Source: Caprella mutica (taxonomy: Eukaryota; Arthropoda; Malacostraca; Amphipoda; Caprellidae). From it: 64,000 bases of DNA. The DNA is taken from positions 62,024 to 126,023 of the forward strand of contig CANNZV010001175.1 in the NCBI GenBank assembly GCA_947561585.1, written 5' to 3'. The notes beneath the pieces are model-generated. The model was given only the letters and a program-made list of their open reading frames with translations, did not search any database and was not told the DNA's origin. Both the position numbers and the translations under genes were made by a program. Of the stretch, positions 60,780 through 64,000 are shown in pieces; the stretch's first letter is position 1, and the number at the start of each line of letters is the position of its first letter.

Positions 60780-61124
60780 ATTATATAACGCTAGCTTAAG
60801 AAGGTTATTATGTAAGGTGAAGAAAATTTTATATTAGAAGAAAATCCTCATAAAAATAATTGAATACTCATTTTATTGATAAAATCTTCAAAAATTTATT
60901 CATAAATTTTGTCAAACTTCAAATTAAAAAGATTTCTGTTTCTCACACAGGAAAAATTATTAATTTATAGTTATGTAAACCTAACAAGGAAACTATGTTC
61001 CCATATTGTAGCAATATTGATATTGTTGTAACAATATTGTTTATGCTATATTGAAAATATATACTGTTGTAATATTGGTAGTGTAATGTTGAAACAATAT
61101 TGGCAATGCTGTAACAATCTATAA
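60780..61124. other. AT-rich DNA with CAATATTG-rich stretch
   Basis: At about 61,000-61,110 repeated CAATATTG-type palindromic words, resembling the CCAACGTTGG cluster near 1.1 kb in style but not in sequence. Confidence 0.4.
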
Positions 61125-61437
61125 TGGCCCCACCATACCTTTCCCCTCTCAATCTTATATGGCCCCACCATACCTCTCTCTCAATCTCCTATGGCCCCAC
61201 CATAACTCTCTCTCAATCTCCTATGACCCCACCATACCTCTCTCTCAATCTCCTATGACCCCACCATACCTCTCTCTCAATCTCCTATGACCCCACCATA
61301 CCTCTCTCTTAATCTCCTATGACCCCACCATACCTCTCTCTTAATCTCCTATGACCCCACCATACCTCTTTCTTAATCTCCTATGACCCCACCATACCTC
61401 TCTCCTAATCTCCTATGACCCCACCATACCTTTCTCC
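61125..61437 (-). repeat. Minisatellite, about 33-bp unit, inverted member of the 49.3-kb family
   Basis: Unit CCTATGACCCCACCATACCT plus CTCTCTCAATCT, about 9 copies. Its reverse complement matches the 49,288-49,615 unit. Confidence 0.92.
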
Positions 61438-61454
61438 TAAGGTAGAATCTACTT

Positions 61455-61695
61455 AAGTTCACCCCTCCCTCGGGAAGAGTGACAAGAGTAAAGAATAAAG
61501 AGTTTATAAGGCGTCGTAAAGAGGGCTGCCTCTTCAATCTTAGTTAGTAACCTTATCCACCTCACCTGGCTGACACTAATGGGATGCCGGTACCTGGGGA
61601 GCTGTTAACACCTGTCCCAGGCACACCTAATGGACCAATGAGATACGCTCAGAAAAAGACCTAATCACTGGAAACGAAAAGGGGGTATAAAATAT
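61455..61695. other. GC-richer unassigned segment
   Basis: Noticeably more GC-rich than its surroundings, with words such as CACCTGGCTGACACTAATGG and GGGATGCCGGTACCTGGGGA. It may be a retroelement fragment (LTR or SINE). No coding frame and no tRNA-like promoter boxes could be assigned with confidence. Confidence 0.3.
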
Positions 61696-61716
61696 TGTTT
61701 ATGGCCTAGCCTCAAA

Positions 61717-61747
61717 CTTTTCTCTGATAGTACATCGTCACAGTGAA
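61717..61747 (+). repeat. Single stray unit of the 32-bp satellite
   Basis: CTTTTCTCTGATAGTACATC followed by GTCACAGTGA, plus orientation, between the inverted array and the window end. Confidence 0.85.
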
Positions 61748-61894
61748 AATTAAAGAAGAAGAATGTGAAAGTTTAAATAGCAAGTATTGGAATAATTAGA
61801 AAACATTATCAATAATAAATTGAAATAAAAGGAAATCATAATTAGTCAATTGAAATAGGTAGTTTACGATGTTACCAAGAAACAATCACAAAAA

Positions 61895-62062
61895 GAGTGT
61901 CAATCACGGATAAAACAGAAGTGCCAATCACATGAAAAGCAGAAGTGCCAATCACATGAAAAACAGAAGTGCCAAACACAGATAAAACAGAAGTACCATT
62001 CACAGATAAAACAGAAGTGCCAATCACATGAAAAGCAGGAGTGCCAATCACATAATATGCAG
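61895..62062. repeat. Minisatellite, about 24-bp unit, 7 copies
   Basis: Unit CAGAAGTGCCAATCACATGA plus AAAG with a CACAGATAAAA variant. It gives spurious minus-strand frames. Confidence 0.88.
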
Positions 62063-62461
62063 TGATTTGATATTTCGTTGCAATAGAGATCAAAATTATT
62101 TCTTTCACTAACTTTATCAATCAAATAAGTTCTGTGCATTTGTACCATCAGTTCAGTAAGTTCTTTCTCAGACTGTACCTTTTCTTACCGTGCAATGTCC
62201 AAGTTTCCCATTAATTATTTCCCCTCATTTAATTATTTCTCCTCATTTCATTAGGATAACAAGGACATTCATTTGGGACAAAACAATTCAATTAAGAGGG
62301 ACATTATATTGCGACAGTTGGTACAATGATTCCTTACCTGAAATATTTAATTAAGTGACCAGCGATATAAGATATTAAATACCTGTAAGAACTTTGTACA
62401 TACAGGTTAATTAAGTACCATCAAAAACTTTCTACTTTCATGTTATTTAAGTACCATTAAT

Positions 62462-62960
62462 CCTAATCAATTTGACGATCAGAATTTACCGGAAGGCATG
62501 ACTATGTGTTTAAAAACACACGTATTATTTATAAACCTACAGTATATGTATTTTTTTACAAGTTTTTAGTATATACATATACTAAACTAATGTGTACCAA
62601 ATTTCAAGTATTAATATAGAACATATAAGGAGTAATAAATACATAATAAAGACATTGGCAACTGTCACAGCTCGCACATGTGTCTGTACTCCATGAAAAC
62701 GTGGACTGTATTGCGCTTAGAGGATACCTAGCTTTATTTCTACGTTACCAAACGTCACTGCATTACAATTAATTCCCTAATTTACGTAATTTACGCCGAT
62801 ACGTAATTATTCTTTGACTTTAAATACAAAAATATATTTGGTATTTATGTAGGAAAAATGCCAAGAAAGTCCGATAAATTTAAAGGAATGCCATGAATGA
62901 TATAAATTATCTTAAAAAGGATGTGCTTAGAAAACGCACGTCGAACTCTTTAGGGTTAAT
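62462..62960. mobile_element. Second copy of the GR gene 2 intron MITE, inverted
   Basis: The reverse complement matches 13,546-14,074 at roughly 75-80% over most of its length, for example GTACCAAATTTCAAGTATT against AATACTTGAAATTTGGTAC-type segments, and the CGACGTGCGTTTTCTAAG end. The hairpin seen in the intron copy is not preserved. Confidence 0.65.
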
Positions 62961-63600
62961 AACTTTGTAAATACATTTTATTTAAGTAAATTTAAAAACC
63001 TTGTAATTACATGTTAATTTAACCTAAAGCAATTTCAAGAGCTATAATTCCAATATGAATAATTAAATATTTTCAGTAAAGCGGATATAATATTGTTTCT
63101 CAATGGTGTCTAATATCAATAATTACGTATTTCCTGCTCGTTATCCAACGACCCCAGACTATCAATTAACTTTGTATACCATTTCAAATCATTCTTTCTT
63201 TTCTATATCCATATGTGTGTTATTCAATGTATAGGCCTAGCTATTAAATGGGACGATAGTACCGTCGGTATGCCTATTGGAATTATATCCGAAAGAACTC
63301 TCGTCTCTAGGCAGTTTAGCGGTAGACCTTTCGGCAGTAGCTACCACCAAATTACGGAAAATATGTTTTAGCTGGCGTTTATTTATTTACTTTCTATATG
63401 TATTTTTCTCTTTCCGATAATTCTCCTATTGACCATATTTGCTGAACTCTGGTATTTTTATTTTTGTGCCAATAAATGTGATTAACGGATGATATAACAC
63501 TTTTATTTCTTGTGTAATCGATAGGAAATTATTCATTATGGAAATAATCAATATACTATAAATTCCGAAAGGATTACTTTGCATATATTCCCATTAAAAT
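62961..63600. other. AT-rich DNA, nothing recognised
   Basis: A slightly GC-richer patch at 63,240-63,360 has no assignable content. Confidence 0.5.
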
Positions 63601-63800
63601 TTTAAAGTTTGGAACTACCCAAAAAAGGTTACTTATATAACAAAACTTGGTACTTAAATGTAAGTACCTTTTAGAACTTTGTACTTCATGTTAAGAACCT
63701 TTAAGAACTTTAGTATTTGCATGTTAAGTACCTTCAAGACATTAGTAATTTACATGCAAATAACTTTTGAGAACTTTTTAAATTATGTTTTAAATGTTTT
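63601..63800. repeat. Degenerate repeat around TTAAGTACCTT
   Basis: Four to six diverged units with TTAAGTACCTT and AGAACTTTGTA words. Related units lie at about 62,385-62,450 and 62,960-63,015, flanking the MITE. Confidence 0.55.
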
Positions 63801-64000
63801 TACTTAAATTACGAACTGTGACATCTCTAAATTATTGTCGATTAAACTGAAAAACAATAAATGACTTTTTCTTAATTAAATTCAGATTATTTCAAATACT
63901 TTTCAATTTATAGAAAGTAATTATACATGATTAAATCAACTCTAACTAAAACCGCCTCTAACTAAAAATAGAAGCAGTTTTCTCTTCTCCCTGTCTATTT
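63801..64000. other. Window end, nothing recognised
   Basis: AT-rich, with two direct CTCTAACTAAAA words near 63,940-63,970. Confidence 0.5.

Overview
The window is insect-like nuclear DNA: AT-rich, with multi-exon genes using GT-AG introns, many short transposon remnants and an extreme load of minisatellites. No bacterial operons, rRNA, tRNA or CRISPR were seen. The gene content (an insect-type gustatory receptor cluster) fixes 'insect'. A hemipteran such as a planthopper would fit the style of the repeats, but that is inference only.

Left third (about 1-27 kb, minus strand): three tandem gustatory receptor (GR, 7tm_7) genes, all read right to left. Each has the same four-exon plan: a 364-codon exon 1 with six membrane segments, a 69-nt exon 2, an 87-nt exon 3 and a 60-66-nt exon 4, all introns phase 0. 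The last two exons rebuild the seventh membrane segment and a GR-type C-terminus (TSTVILMQF). Genes 1 and 3 sit in a large segmental duplication (about 1.96-11.4 kb against 18.45-26.7 kb). Their last introns (4.9 and 3.4 kb) contain a dead non-LTR reverse transcriptase, a foldback element and, in gene 1 only, a mariner with long terminal repeats. Gene 2 is compact, with a 92-bp last intron, and carries a MITE in intron 2. Comparing the two duplicated copies exposes empty and filled sites for several insertions. A 21-bp block is conserved 171-180 bp upstream of all three starts.

Middle (27-50 kb): a Tc1-like pseudogene, then a run of different minisatellite arrays with unit lengths of 16, 18, 25, 29, 32, 34 and 38 bp. 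They include a 3.4-kb array of 32-bp units that runs into a 613-base assembly gap (41,114-41,726). MITEs, two copies of a hAT-type MITE with 8-bp target duplications, and two adjacent perfect hairpins lie between the arrays. I recognise no protein gene here.

Right (50-64 kb): a plus-strand, 5'-partial RING-finger gene of the makorin/CCCH-RING type, with three exons at 50,733-56,752. Its introns are full of repeats, and a minisatellite runs straight into one splice acceptor. Downstream, the same 32-bp and 34-bp repeat families reappear in inverted orientation (57.7-59.0 kb and 61.1-61.4 kb), so the RING gene lies between inverted satellite arrays. The end of the window holds a piggyBac-like derivative, an inverted copy of the gene 2 intron MITE and degenerate repeats.

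The GR genes would act as ligand-gated channels in taste neurons; the RING protein would be an E3 ubiquitin ligase. Nothing in the sequence links the two functionally. All exon calls come from reading splice signals and protein motifs by eye, without transcript data.
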